In this document: positions 51,655 through 59,288 of the stretch, piece by piece
Layout of the letters: every line of letters starts with the position of its first letter
Numbering within the stretch: position 1 is the first letter of the stretch
Position numbers and translations under genes: made by a program
Assembly: GCA_022482785.1 (NCBI GenBank)
Contig: JAKVON010000004.1
Location: 62,001-126,000, forward strand
DNA: 64,000 bases
Origin: Atopobiaceae bacterium
GTDB lineage: Bacteria > Actinomycetota > Coriobacteriia > Coriobacteriales > Atopobiaceae
Direction of reading: 5' to 3'
Notes under the pieces: model-generated
What the model was told of the DNA's origin: nothing
The model's input: only the letters and a program-made list of their open reading frames with translations
The model's database searches: none

Positions 51655-52239
51655 TCAGGTCAGAAGGCCTCCCCGATCTCGCCGATGAACATGGCATGCA
51701 CACCCATGGCTTCCTCTCAGAGACATACCGAACGTTGCGCGGAACGCCTTGTAGAAGTTGCTCGTGTCGGCGTAGCCCACCATCCGCGAGACGTCCTCCA
51801 CGGGAAGCGTCGTGGATGAGAGGAGCAGGTGGCCGCACGAAAACCGGTCGCGCTCTGGGTCGATGAAGAAGCGCAGGAGCCTGTCGCTGGTCGAAACCGC
51901 GGGCAGGAACGAGCGGAAGAGCACCTCGGGCCTGATGTGCATCCTGACGATGACGGACCCTTCGGGCAGGGCGAGCAGCCCGTAGCCCGTGAAAGGCTGG
52001 CCGACATAGATCCCCCCGCCGACGGGCGAGACGAAGCCCCCGTCCGTCGAGACCCTCATCTCGGCCACGACCCTGGCGGTGGCGTCCCGGTCGATGAGGA
52101 TGTCCTTGTATCCGTTGACGACCGAGTAGTAACCCTCGCGCATGAGGGTCGGCCTCGGGTCCTCGTCCATCCTCATGTCGCGCGACTCGAGCAGCTCCAC
52201 CCGCTCTTCGATCGTCCTGAACGACTTCTCTTTCTCCAT
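51655..52239 (-). pseudogene. Abi-like N terminus fused to an AraC-family remnant
   Basis: A 194-codon ORF made of two unrelated parts. The first 50 residues (EKSFRTIEERVELLESRDM...REGYYSVVNGYKDI) match the N-terminal motif of Abi_2/AbiD-F abortive-infection proteins. The rest resembles an AraC-family regulator: a sensory-domain segment and the second DNA-binding helix-turn-helix VEDVSRMVGYADTSNFYKAFRATFGMS. The first helix-turn-helix and much of both parents are missing. GGAGATGAGAGAC precedes ATG, so the Abi start signals survive. Most likely a recombination scar, though expression as a hybrid is possible. Confidence 0.6.
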
Positions 52240-52250
52240 GTCTCTCATCT

Positions 52251-52288
52251 CCAAAAGACAGCACCCCAGGCAAATACCTGAGGTGCTG
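52251..52288 (-). terminator. Intrinsic terminator downstream of the Tat lipoprotein gene
   Basis: On the minus strand CAGCACC (52288-52282) pairs with GGTGCTG (52265-52259), with an inner AGG/CCT pair, followed by TCTTTT. It lies between the lipoprotein stop and the Abi-like start. Confidence 0.7.
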
Positions 52289-52326
52289 AAAAACACCAGT
52301 TGCTAGTTAGCCGAAAAGTCTCGCGA

Positions 52327-53130
52327 TCATTTATCCGAAATCGTGAGGCCATCCGCCTTCGGGTCAGTATCCGTGTTGAAGGTCGCCGTCATAGCCGCGT
52401 CCTCGCTGTCGTAGCGGCGCACCAAATAGCCGATGCTCTCACCTTTGTAGTTCGACACGCCCCACCCTGCAAACCACATGTCCAGAACGTTATACGTGCC
52501 GCACGGTCCAGAAAAGTAGTATGAGAATGACAATTTGTCATGCTCGAAGGAGTCGCTGTATTGAGTTGGTGGGTCTGCAATGCGGTGCACCTTGCCAGTC
52601 GCGGGGTCGGTTCTCAACGACTCACTTGACACGTGATTCCCCGTCGAGTCCGTCTCCCCGTAGATGCCGAACGACACATCCGTGACGTAGTCGCCGCCGT
52701 CCTGCTTGTCTGCGGCGAGGCTCGCGTCACACGCAGCCATGCACTTCGCAAGCACATCGGCATCGGACATGCCCTGCATGTCGGTTACCTTGAACCACAC
52801 GAGAGGTGAGGCTGCAGTCTCGTCGTAAGCCGACATCCCATGCACTCTATCGACTTTACCGTCGTGGAAGTGCAGGGCATCGAACGTAGCGTCCTTCGCA
52901 GGCCTCTTGTCCATGACATACCAGAACGACTCGCCATTCCTGAGCGCCGTCGGTGTCCAGCTCTCACTGGCAGTCGAAGTGTTCCCTGATGACGCCGCAG
53001 CGCCCGTGGTCGCAGTGGTGGCAGCGGAGCCGCCGTTCGAACAGCCGCCTAGGACGGCCACCATTGGCGCAGCAAAGGCCGCTGCCCCAAGAATCTCCAA
53101 CGCCTCGCGCCGCGAATATGTCCCTGCCAT
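52327..53130 (-). CDS. Tat-type lipoprotein of unknown function
   Basis: A 267-residue exported protein. The N terminus SRREALEILGAAAFAAPMVAVLGGC combines a twin-arginine signal with a lipobox (Cys30), then a Ser/Thr/Ala linker of about 30 residues and a globular domain rich in Asp and aromatic residues. No known family is recognised. AAGGAGACATC precedes the ATG. Codon use is visibly less GC-rich than in the housekeeping genes, in line with an accessory region. It is divergent from an XRE regulator with a dyad between. Confidence 0.83.
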   Translation of the reverse strand: MAGTYSRREALEILGAAAFAAPMVAVLGGCSNGGSAATTATTGAAASSGNTSTASESWTPTALRNGESFWYVMDKRPAKDATFDALHFHDGKVDRVHGMSAYDETAASPLVWFKVTDMQGMSDADVLAKCMAACDASLAADKQDGGDYVTDVSFGIYGETDSTGNHVSSESLRTDPATGKVHRIADPPTQYSDSFEHDKLSFSYYFSGPCGTYNVLDMWFAGWGVSNYKGESIGYLVRRYDSEDAAMTATFNTDTDPKADGLTISDK

Positions 53131-53159
53131 GATGTCTCCTTCGTCCTCTGGTTTCTAAG

Positions 53160-53179
53160 TGGCACCATATACGGTGCCA
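53160..53179. promoter_or_regulatory. Operator-like dyad between the lipoprotein and XRE genes
   Basis: TGGCACC-ATATAC-GGTGCCA is a perfect 7-bp dyad in the 51-base divergent gap, the natural binding place for the adjacent XRE-family protein. Confidence 0.65.
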
Positions 53180-53181
53180 CC

Positions 53182-53427
53182 ATGATGATAGCTGCTCATA
53201 GCATTCATGACATGGATGACGGGCGGATGGACATGTTGGGCGGAAACATACGGCGGGCACGCGAAGACAGGGGCGTCTCGCAGCGCCAGCTGGCCCTGAG
53301 AGTCGGCACGAGTCACTCGCAGATGGGTCGGATCGAACACGGGAAGACGAGCGTCGGCTTCACTCTGCTGTGCAGGATAGCCGACGCCCTCGGGACGACA
53401 GTTTCAGAACTCGTTTCTGGAATGTAG
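53182..53427 (+). CDS. XRE-family helix-turn-helix protein
   Basis: An 81-residue regulator with a Cro/CI-type helix-turn-helix: IRRAREDRGVSQRQLALRVGTSHSQMGRIEHGKTSVGFTLLCRIADALGTTVSELV. The start at 53182 has no ribosome binding site; ATG 53230 (MDMLGGNIRRA) after GGGCGG is a reasonable alternative and removes only non-conserved residues. It probably autoregulates and controls the divergent lipoprotein gene. Confidence 0.87.
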   Translation: MMIAAHSIHDMDDGRMDMLGGNIRRAREDRGVSQRQLALRVGTSHSQMGRIEHGKTSVGFTLLCRIADALGTTVSELVSGM

Positions 53428-53534
53428 CCAGAGCGATTTCGGTCGCTTGTCCATCTGTGTGTCCACTTTTCAGGAAATTGCCCTGATTCTCGCATACAGA
53501 TAAGCAATCTACCAGCGCATTTATCATCAAATAA

Positions 53535-53619
53535 TGGTAGGGGCGGTGGGACTCGAACCCACAATCCTTTCGGCGAGAGATTTTAAGTCTCCTGCGTATG
53601 CCAATTCCGCCACGCCCCC
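53535..53619 (-). tRNA. tRNA-Leu (UAA)
   Basis: A class II tRNA with acceptor GGGGGCG/CGCCCCT, anticodon loop ACTTAAAAT giving UAA, a long variable arm (CTCGCCGAAAGGAT), T loop TTCGAGT and encoded CCA. Its 3' 22 bases resemble part of the dispersed repeat. The gap 53428-53534 is AT-rich with no gene seen. Confidence 0.94.
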
Positions 53620-53670
53620 ACGTAGGCGCACATGCCAGTCGCTGCCTAAGAAAATACCCCACTCCCGGCC

Positions 53671-54684
53671 TCAGAGGCGCGAGAGCCCGGGCTTCCATCC
53701 GCCCACGATGGACCGGCCGGACTCCGCGGCAGACACGGCGAGTGCCAGCCCGAAGAGGAGGTCGCTCTCGCTCACGGTCAGCTCGCCGAATCCCGTAACG
53801 CGCAGGAGCTCGCGGATGGCGATCGCGCCGCCCAGGATGACCGGGGCCCGCTTGGGTTGGAGCCCGATCACGTGGCGACGCTCCTCCACCGTGAGCGAGG
53901 CGAGCATCCGCTCGAGCGCGTCGACGTCCTCGCACGAGAGGGTCGCCAGGTGCACCTTATGCGAGTCGTAGGGATCGAGCTGCTCGCGCATGGCCACGAG
54001 CGAGGTGACCGTCCCTCCCACGACGCAGAGCCGCCCCGGCCTCTCGACCGCCCCGTCGCCGGCCGCGGCCTCGCTCCAGGGGACGTCCGCCCCGAGGCGC
54101 TCGCGGCAGAACGCGTGGGCCCGTGCGAGGTCGTCTGCCGTGGGAGGGTCTGCCTGCGAGAGGGCATGCTCGGTCACCCGGCGGCAGCCCACGTTGGCCG
54201 ACCTCACGTACTCGATCTCGAGCGGGTCGCCCTCCTCCCCCGCCCTGGCGAGACGTCCCACGGCAAGCTCCGTCGATCCCCCTCCGTTGTCGGCCACGCA
54301 GATGCGCTCGCCGCGAAAGTCCTGCGCCACGCCGAGGAAGGTGAGCGAGCCCTCCACCTCGCCGGGGATGACCTCGGGGGAGAGCCCGAGGCCACGCAGG
54401 CGCCCGAGCAGATCGGAGGAGTTCGAGGCGTCACGCGCCGCGCTGGTGAGCGTGCAGCATGCCCGCTCCGCGCCCGCCTCCCGCGCGGCCGCGACGAAGT
54501 CGGCGCTGCAGCTCGAGACCCGCTCGATGGCACCGGGGGCGAGGAAGCCCGTCTTGTCGACGCCCTCGCCCAGGTCACAGATGCGCGTCTGCTTGGCGAG
54601 GTGGTCGACGTGGCCGTCAGAGACCTCGGCGAGCGCAAGGCGCACCGAGACGGTCCCTATGTCGATGGCGGCTGCCAGGCCCAT
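53671..54684 (-). CDS. Ppx/GppA-family phosphatase
   Basis: A 337-residue exopolyphosphatase or pppGpp phosphatase of the ASKHA fold. Motifs are AAIDIGTVSVRLALAEV, TLTSAARDASN, the EVEGSLTFLG catalytic Glu region, VADNGGGSTELAVG and VVGGTVTSLVAM. The catalytic GGGS-type phosphate loop is intact. It would degrade polyphosphate or guanosine pentaphosphate. It starts 1 base after the DivIC-like gene's stop, in an operon with cell-division and MazG genes, as in other actinobacteria. Confidence 0.93.
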   Translation of the reverse strand: MGLAAAIDIGTVSVRLALAEVSDGHVDHLAKQTRICDLGEGVDKTGFLAPGAIERVSSCSADFVAAAREAGAERACCTLTSAARDASNSSDLLGRLRGLGLSPEVIPGEVEGSLTFLGVAQDFRGERICVADNGGGSTELAVGRLARAGEEGDPLEIEYVRSANVGCRRVTEHALSQADPPTADDLARAHAFCRERLGADVPWSEAAAGDGAVERPGRLCVVGGTVTSLVAMREQLDPYDSHKVHLATLSCEDVDALERMLASLTVEERRHVIGLQPKRAPVILGGAIAIRELLRVTGFGELTVSESDLLFGLALAVSAAESGRSIVGGWKPGLSRL

Positions 54685-54685
54685 G

Positions 54686-55561
54686 CTATCCGGCCCTGTA
54701 GAAGAAGACGGCGTCGAGGGCGCTCACGTACCACGGCAGGTCGGGGATGGAGGACTGGTCGTCGGCGATGATCGAGGTGACGGAGCTGCCGCTCGTAGAG
54801 GAGTCGTCGACCCCCTCGACGCTCACCGCAGTCTCCCCCTCCTTGACATAGCCCCTCTTGCGCGCCGCGTCCTCGATGCCCTCCTGGGTCTCGAGGGTGT
54901 TGACGTCGCCCCTGAGGGTCTCGTTGTTGGAGTTCGTCTGGTCGAGCTTGTAGGCGAGCTCCTGGGCATCGCGCGTGGCGACGTAGTAGTTGCGTGCCGG
55001 AACGTAGAGGAAGGCCAGGGCGACGACGACGCAGGCGAGCGCGATGGCCGCCTTGCGGCTTGCCCCCTGGAGCGACGCGATGCGCTCGCGGAGGGGCTTC
55101 GCCTGCCCCTCCCCCTTGGCATCGTCCTCGGACGCGCCGTCGACGCGCCCTGATGGCTTGGCCTTGCCCGCAGGCGGGACGTGCGGGAAGGGAACGTGCG
55201 GAAGTGCGTGGCGGATGCGCCTCTCCGGGGAATCGGGCCTGGCGTCATCGGAGGCCTTCGGCGGCACGGCCGCGGGTGCCGAGGCGGGGATGGCCCCCGT
55301 CCGCCGGACGGCGCCCGGATCGTCCTCGGACGCGACGGAAGCGGCCGCGTGGATCTGCGCCTTCGAGAGGGCGCCCGTGGAGTCGGCGTCGGCGCCCCTC
55401 GACTCGCTGACCTCGAACGGCATCGATGCCTTGGCCGGCTCGACGCGCTTCGTTGGCTTGCGGCGCACGGACCTCGAGGCAGGACGGCGCGAGGGGGCGG
55501 CCGATGCGGCCTTCTCCTCGGACGGAGCCTTGAATTCGATGACCTTGCCGCTTGAGCCCAT
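54686..55561 (-). CDS. DivIC/FtsB-like septum formation protein
   Basis: A 291-residue membrane protein. The first 170 residues are disordered, charged and Ala/Pro-rich; one membrane helix (AALACVVVALAFLYVPARNYY region) follows, then a coiled coil (RDAQELAYKLDQTNSNNETLRGDVNTLETQEGIEDAARKRGYVKEGE) typical of DivIC/FtsB. It would act in the divisome with FtsL/FtsQ. The long cytosolic tail is a lineage feature. It lies between mazG and ppx, the conserved actinobacterial order. Confidence 0.88.
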   Translation of the reverse strand: MGSSGKVIEFKAPSEEKAASAAPSRRPASRSVRRKPTKRVEPAKASMPFEVSESRGADADSTGALSKAQIHAAASVASEDDPGAVRRTGAIPASAPAAVPPKASDDARPDSPERRIRHALPHVPFPHVPPAGKAKPSGRVDGASEDDAKGEGQAKPLRERIASLQGASRKAAIALACVVVALAFLYVPARNYYVATRDAQELAYKLDQTNSNNETLRGDVNTLETQEGIEDAARKRGYVKEGETAVSVEGVDDSSTSGSSVTSIIADDQSSIPDLPWYVSALDAVFFYRAG

Positions 55562-55669
55562 GTTGTTCGATTCGTCTGCGTTTGGCCGGAAGCAGTTGAG
55601 GTAACCCGACCTCTGACGAGAGCATACCTCGCCGGGAAGGGCACGTGGGGCGCTTTCTCCTGCTCACAT

Positions 55670-57526
55670 TTATAGCAGATTGGGATGCTCGCGTCCCTTG
55701 GCGGAACGCCAAGCGCGCTCGAGCTCGTCGGGGGCGAGGTCCGCAAGGTCGACATGGCGTTCGGCGGCCTGCGCCTCCATGTCCGCCCAGCGCCTCCGGA
55801 ACTTCCCGGTCGACGAGCGCAAGGCCCCCTCGGCGTCGATCCCCTCGTGGCGGGCGACGTTCACGAGGGCGAACAGCAGGTCGCCGAACTCGAGCGAGGC
55901 CTCGGCCGAGCCCTGCTCCTCTGCCTCGAACTCCGAGCGCTCCTCGGCCACCTTCTCCCAGACGTCGGCGGTGGTCTCCCACTCGAAGCCGACGGCCGCC
56001 GCCTTCTTCGAGACCTTCTGGGCCTCCATGAGCGCGGGCATCGCCCGCGGCACCCCATCGAGCAGGCCGGACGGCCCCGCCGTAGCAGCCCTCTCCCTGA
56101 GCTTCACGTCGGTCCATATGCCGAGCACGTCGTCCGGGGTCTCCGCCTTGGCCGCGTCCGCCTCTCCGAACACGTGGGGGTGGCGCCTCACGAGCTTCTC
56201 GTCGAGCTCGGCGCAGACGTCGTCGATGTCGAAGCCGCCGGCGTCCGCGTCGATCTGGGCATGGAGCAGGACCTGCATGAGCACGTCGCCGATCTCCTCG
56301 CGCAGATGCGCCATGTCTCCCTCCTCGATGGCGCCGACGGCCTCGTAGGCCTCCTCGAGCATGTTCCGCGAGATGGACTCGTGCGTCTGAACCTTGTCCC
56401 AGGGACACCCGTCCGGCTGGCGGAGACGCCAGATCGTCCGGACCAGCGCGTCGAAGGCGGGATGCCCCTGCGGGGCATGGCGACGCCTCGAGGTCTGCTC
56501 GTCGGCTCGGCCGACGGCACCCCCGAGCCTGGGCTGCACGCCCATCCCCACGGCGTCACGGACGCCGCGGGCAAGGAATGCGGCCCCGCGCGCGTTCGGG
56601 TGGAGGCGGGCGTCGGCGAAGAGCGCGGCGTCATGGGGAACCAAGTCGAGGCCTTCCACGAACCTCAGGCTCCCATGCCTCTCGCACAGGCGCGAGAGCA
56701 GGGACCCCACCCATGGCAGTCCGACCCCGGAAGGCATCTCCGCATCGATGTCCGCGCGCCAGGCGGGGCCGATGACATAGGTGGGCACATCCGGATAGAC
56801 GCTTGCCAGGCGGTCGAGGTAGCGCTCGGCGGCCGCCTCGATCGCGGGGGCGGAGGGGGAATGGGCCCAGTCGTTGGTCCCATAGGCGACGGTGACGAGG
56901 GAGGGCCGCGCAACGACGTCGCCGACGTCGACAAGGGGGCCGTCGTCGAAGAGGCCGCCTGCGATGGATTGGTTCACGAGGTCCAGGCCGAGGTCGTCGG
57001 CAAGCCGGGCCGGCCAGGACAGGCTCGGGTGCCCCACGATCCAGCCCTGCGAGATGGAGTCGCCCAGCGCGAGGAGCACGGGGCTCTGGCCGATGGGCTC
57101 GACGCGCCCGTTCGCCGACAGCGGGCCCACGGCGACCCCCATGACGCACGGAAGGTAGATGCGGAGGTCGACAAGGTCATGGGCGGGGTTCTCGAACCGC
57201 GCCGCGACGCGGCCGTCCCGCACGGGGAGGGTCGTGACGAGAGTCTTCCCGACGACGACGTCGATGCCGTCGGGCACGCCGAGCGCCGAGGCGTCGCCGC
57301 CCTGCGGGAAGGTGATCCCGCAGTCGAACGAGACCTCGTCGCCGTCCGTCCTGAGGGCGAGCACGACGCCCGAGGTCGAGGTGGCATTGCCCCCATGACC
57401 TCCCGCCTCGGCCCGAGAGACCTGCTCGGGCGAGAGGCGCATCGGCCTCCACAGGCCATCGCCCGCAGGCTCGAGGCGAACCGCCCCCCGGACGAACGGG
57501 GCGAGGTCGGTGATGATGGTGGGCAC
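55670..57526 (-). CDS. SGNH-hydrolase/MazG fusion protein
   Basis: A 618-residue protein joining two enzymes in one frame. Residues about 1-345 form a bacterial SGNH esterase with an N-terminal beta domain: block I LALGDSISQGW, block III VAYGTNDW and block V DARLHPNA. Residues about 370-618 are a MazG pyrophosphohydrolase with two domains: WRLRQPDGCPWDKVQTHESI, LEEAYEAVGAIEEGD, EEIGDVLMQVLLHA and the second EFGDLLFALVNVARHEGID. GAGAGGAGAG precedes the GTG start at 57526; a longer ATG start at 57598 lacks one. MazG cleans up nucleotide pools; the fused esterase's link is unclear. Confidence 0.85.
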   Translation of the reverse strand: MPTIITDLAPFVRGAVRLEPAGDGLWRPMRLSPEQVSRAEAGGHGGNATSTSGVVLALRTDGDEVSFDCGITFPQGGDASALGVPDGIDVVVGKTLVTTLPVRDGRVAARFENPAHDLVDLRIYLPCVMGVAVGPLSANGRVEPIGQSPVLLALGDSISQGWIVGHPSLSWPARLADDLGLDLVNQSIAGGLFDDGPLVDVGDVVARPSLVTVAYGTNDWAHSPSAPAIEAAAERYLDRLASVYPDVPTYVIGPAWRADIDAEMPSGVGLPWVGSLLSRLCERHGSLRFVEGLDLVPHDAALFADARLHPNARGAAFLARGVRDAVGMGVQPRLGGAVGRADEQTSRRRHAPQGHPAFDALVRTIWRLRQPDGCPWDKVQTHESISRNMLEEAYEAVGAIEEGDMAHLREEIGDVLMQVLLHAQIDADAGGFDIDDVCAELDEKLVRRHPHVFGEADAAKAETPDDVLGIWTDVKLRERAATAGPSGLLDGVPRAMPALMEAQKVSKKAAAVGFEWETTADVWEKVAEERSEFEAEEQGSAEASLEFGDLLFALVNVARHEGIDAEGALRSSTGKFRRRWADMEAQAAERHVDLADLAPDELERAWRSAKGREHPNLL

Positions 57527-57601
57527 GGGGCTCTCCTCTCGCAGAGGTTCGAGACGCCCCAATTGTATCCCCGTCCCAGGCACCGGAATGCCCCTCACGC
57601 A

Positions 57602-57629
57602 TTTCCTATCATGCGGTAGGTATTATACT
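57602..57629 (+). promoter_or_regulatory. Possible promoter of the peptide-binding lipoprotein gene
   Basis: A TATACT -10 box (57624-57629) lies 16 bases after a weak -35 (TTTCCT, 57602-57607). It is the only AT-rich stretch in the short divergent gap. Confidence 0.4.
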
Positions 57630-57674
57630 AGCCACGTCATGGGGTCCTCCGGGCCCGCGGGGAAAGGAAGAGGC

Positions 57675-59284
57675 ATGGAACGCAACCAGCTCACTAACGT
57701 CACGCGACGCGGCTTTCTCCGGATGGCGGCCTGTGCCGCCGGGGCCGTGGGGGCGCTTCCCCTCGCCGGGTGCGCCGCGCAGGGAGGCTCCGGGACCCAG
57801 ACGAGCCAGAGCGTCACCTACGCCCTGAACGAGAGCCCCCAGGCGCTCGACCCCGCCCTCGTGAACGACTTCGGGTCTCTCGAGCTCTGTGCCAACCTCT
57901 ACGAGGGGCTCTTCCGCTTCAAGGGTGAGACCTGCGACGTTGAGCCCTGCCTCGCGGAGAGCTATCAGGTATCCGACGACGGCCTCACCTACACCTTCAG
58001 GCTTCGCGAGGGGGTCAGGTTCCACGACGGGACCGACTTCGACGCCGCGGCCGTGGTCACGAACTTCGAGCGGCAGATGGACGGGCACGCCACCTCCGGA
58101 ATGGGCTACGCCGACTTCGTCTTCGGATCCGACGAGACGGGCGTGGGGGTGAAGTCGGTGGTCGCCACCGACGCGCGCACCGTCACCTGCACGATGCGCT
58201 CCGCCTGCACCCCGTTCCTCCGCAACCTCGCCATGGCCCTGGGAACGCCCATCGTCTCCCCCGCCGCGCTTGCCAAGGCCGGCGGAGACCTCTCGGCGGC
58301 CCCATGCGGCACCGGTCCCTACATGCTCGACAGCTGGGAGAAGGACGCGACCGTCACGCTCAAGGCCTTCGACGGCTACTGGGACAAGGACAACGTCCCC
58401 AAGACCCCTACCGTCGTCTTCCGCATCATGCCGGAGTCCGCGGCCCGCGTGACCGCCCTCTCGAACAACGAGGTGGACATGATCACGGCGGTCGAGACCA
58501 ACTCGGCCCCGACCGTCAGGGCCAACGGCGACGACATCGACGCCATCGACGGCCTCAACGTGAACTACCTCTGCTTCAACACCGCGAGCAGCAAGCTCTC
58601 GAGCGTCGGGGCGCGCACGGCCGTGTGTCAGGCCATCGACGTCGCCCAGATGGTGAAGACCCTCTACGGCGACTACGCCGACGCCGCCAACTCGCTCATG
58701 CCGTCGTTCATGGCCTCCTACGTGCAGGACGTGAGCTACCCCTCCTACGATCCGGATGCCGCCAAGGGCCGCCTTCGCCGCCGCCGGCATCACCGACCTG
58801 GTGGCGATCACCTACACCACGGCGATGCAGTACAACCCTGCAGGCGGCCAGGCCCTCGCCGAGTCGCTCCAGGGCTACCTCGCGAAGTGCGGCGTCAGCC
58901 TCACGATCAACTCGTACGACTGGGCCACGTTCCGGACGAAGCGCAAGGAGGAGTACTTCGACCTCGGCTTCTACGGCTGGGCGGGCGACAACGGCGACCC
59001 GGACAACTTCATGAACCTCTTCGCGTCCACGAGCGGCGTCGCCTCCATGTCCCACTTCGCGGACGACACCTACGACAGGCTTGTCGAGGAGGGCATCAGG
59101 ACGCCCGACGGCTCGGCACGCGACGACATCTACCACCAGCTCGAGAAGAGGCTCGCGCAGCTCCTGCCCTGCCTGCCCCTCTCGCATGCCAAGACGGTCT
59201 GCGCCTACAAGCCCTCCGTGACCGGGTTCACGATGCATCCCCACCGGCTGGAGCAAGCTCGCCGGCGTCGCGAAGAGGGCGTAG
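57675..59284 (+). CDS. ABC-type oligopeptide-binding lipoprotein (SBP_bac_5), frameshifted as sequenced
   Basis: A 535-residue substrate-binding protein. The N terminus TRRGFLRMAACAAGAVGALPLAGC has a twin-arginine signal and a lipobox. Family segments are YALNESPQALDPALVNDFGSLELCANLYEGLF, DDGLTYTFRLREGVRFHDGTDFDAAAVV, CGTGPYML and YGWAGDNGDPDNFM. Extra bases in GGG at 58766-58768 and CCCC at 59239-59242 break it; correction gives 536 codons ending WSKLAGVAKRA. No permease or ATPase genes adjoin, so it is an orphan receptor. GGAAAGGAAGAGGC precedes the ATG. Confidence 0.9.
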
Positions 59285-59288
59285 GGCC

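Noticed and set aside
51655-52239. Functional Abi phage-defence gene
   Set aside because: Only about the first 50 residues of the family are present; the rest is AraC-like, so a working abortive-infection protein is unlikely.
53534-53971. ORF beginning MVGAVGLEPTILSARD
   Set aside because: It reads across the tRNA-Leu gene on the opposite strand and then antisense to ppx; no coding support.
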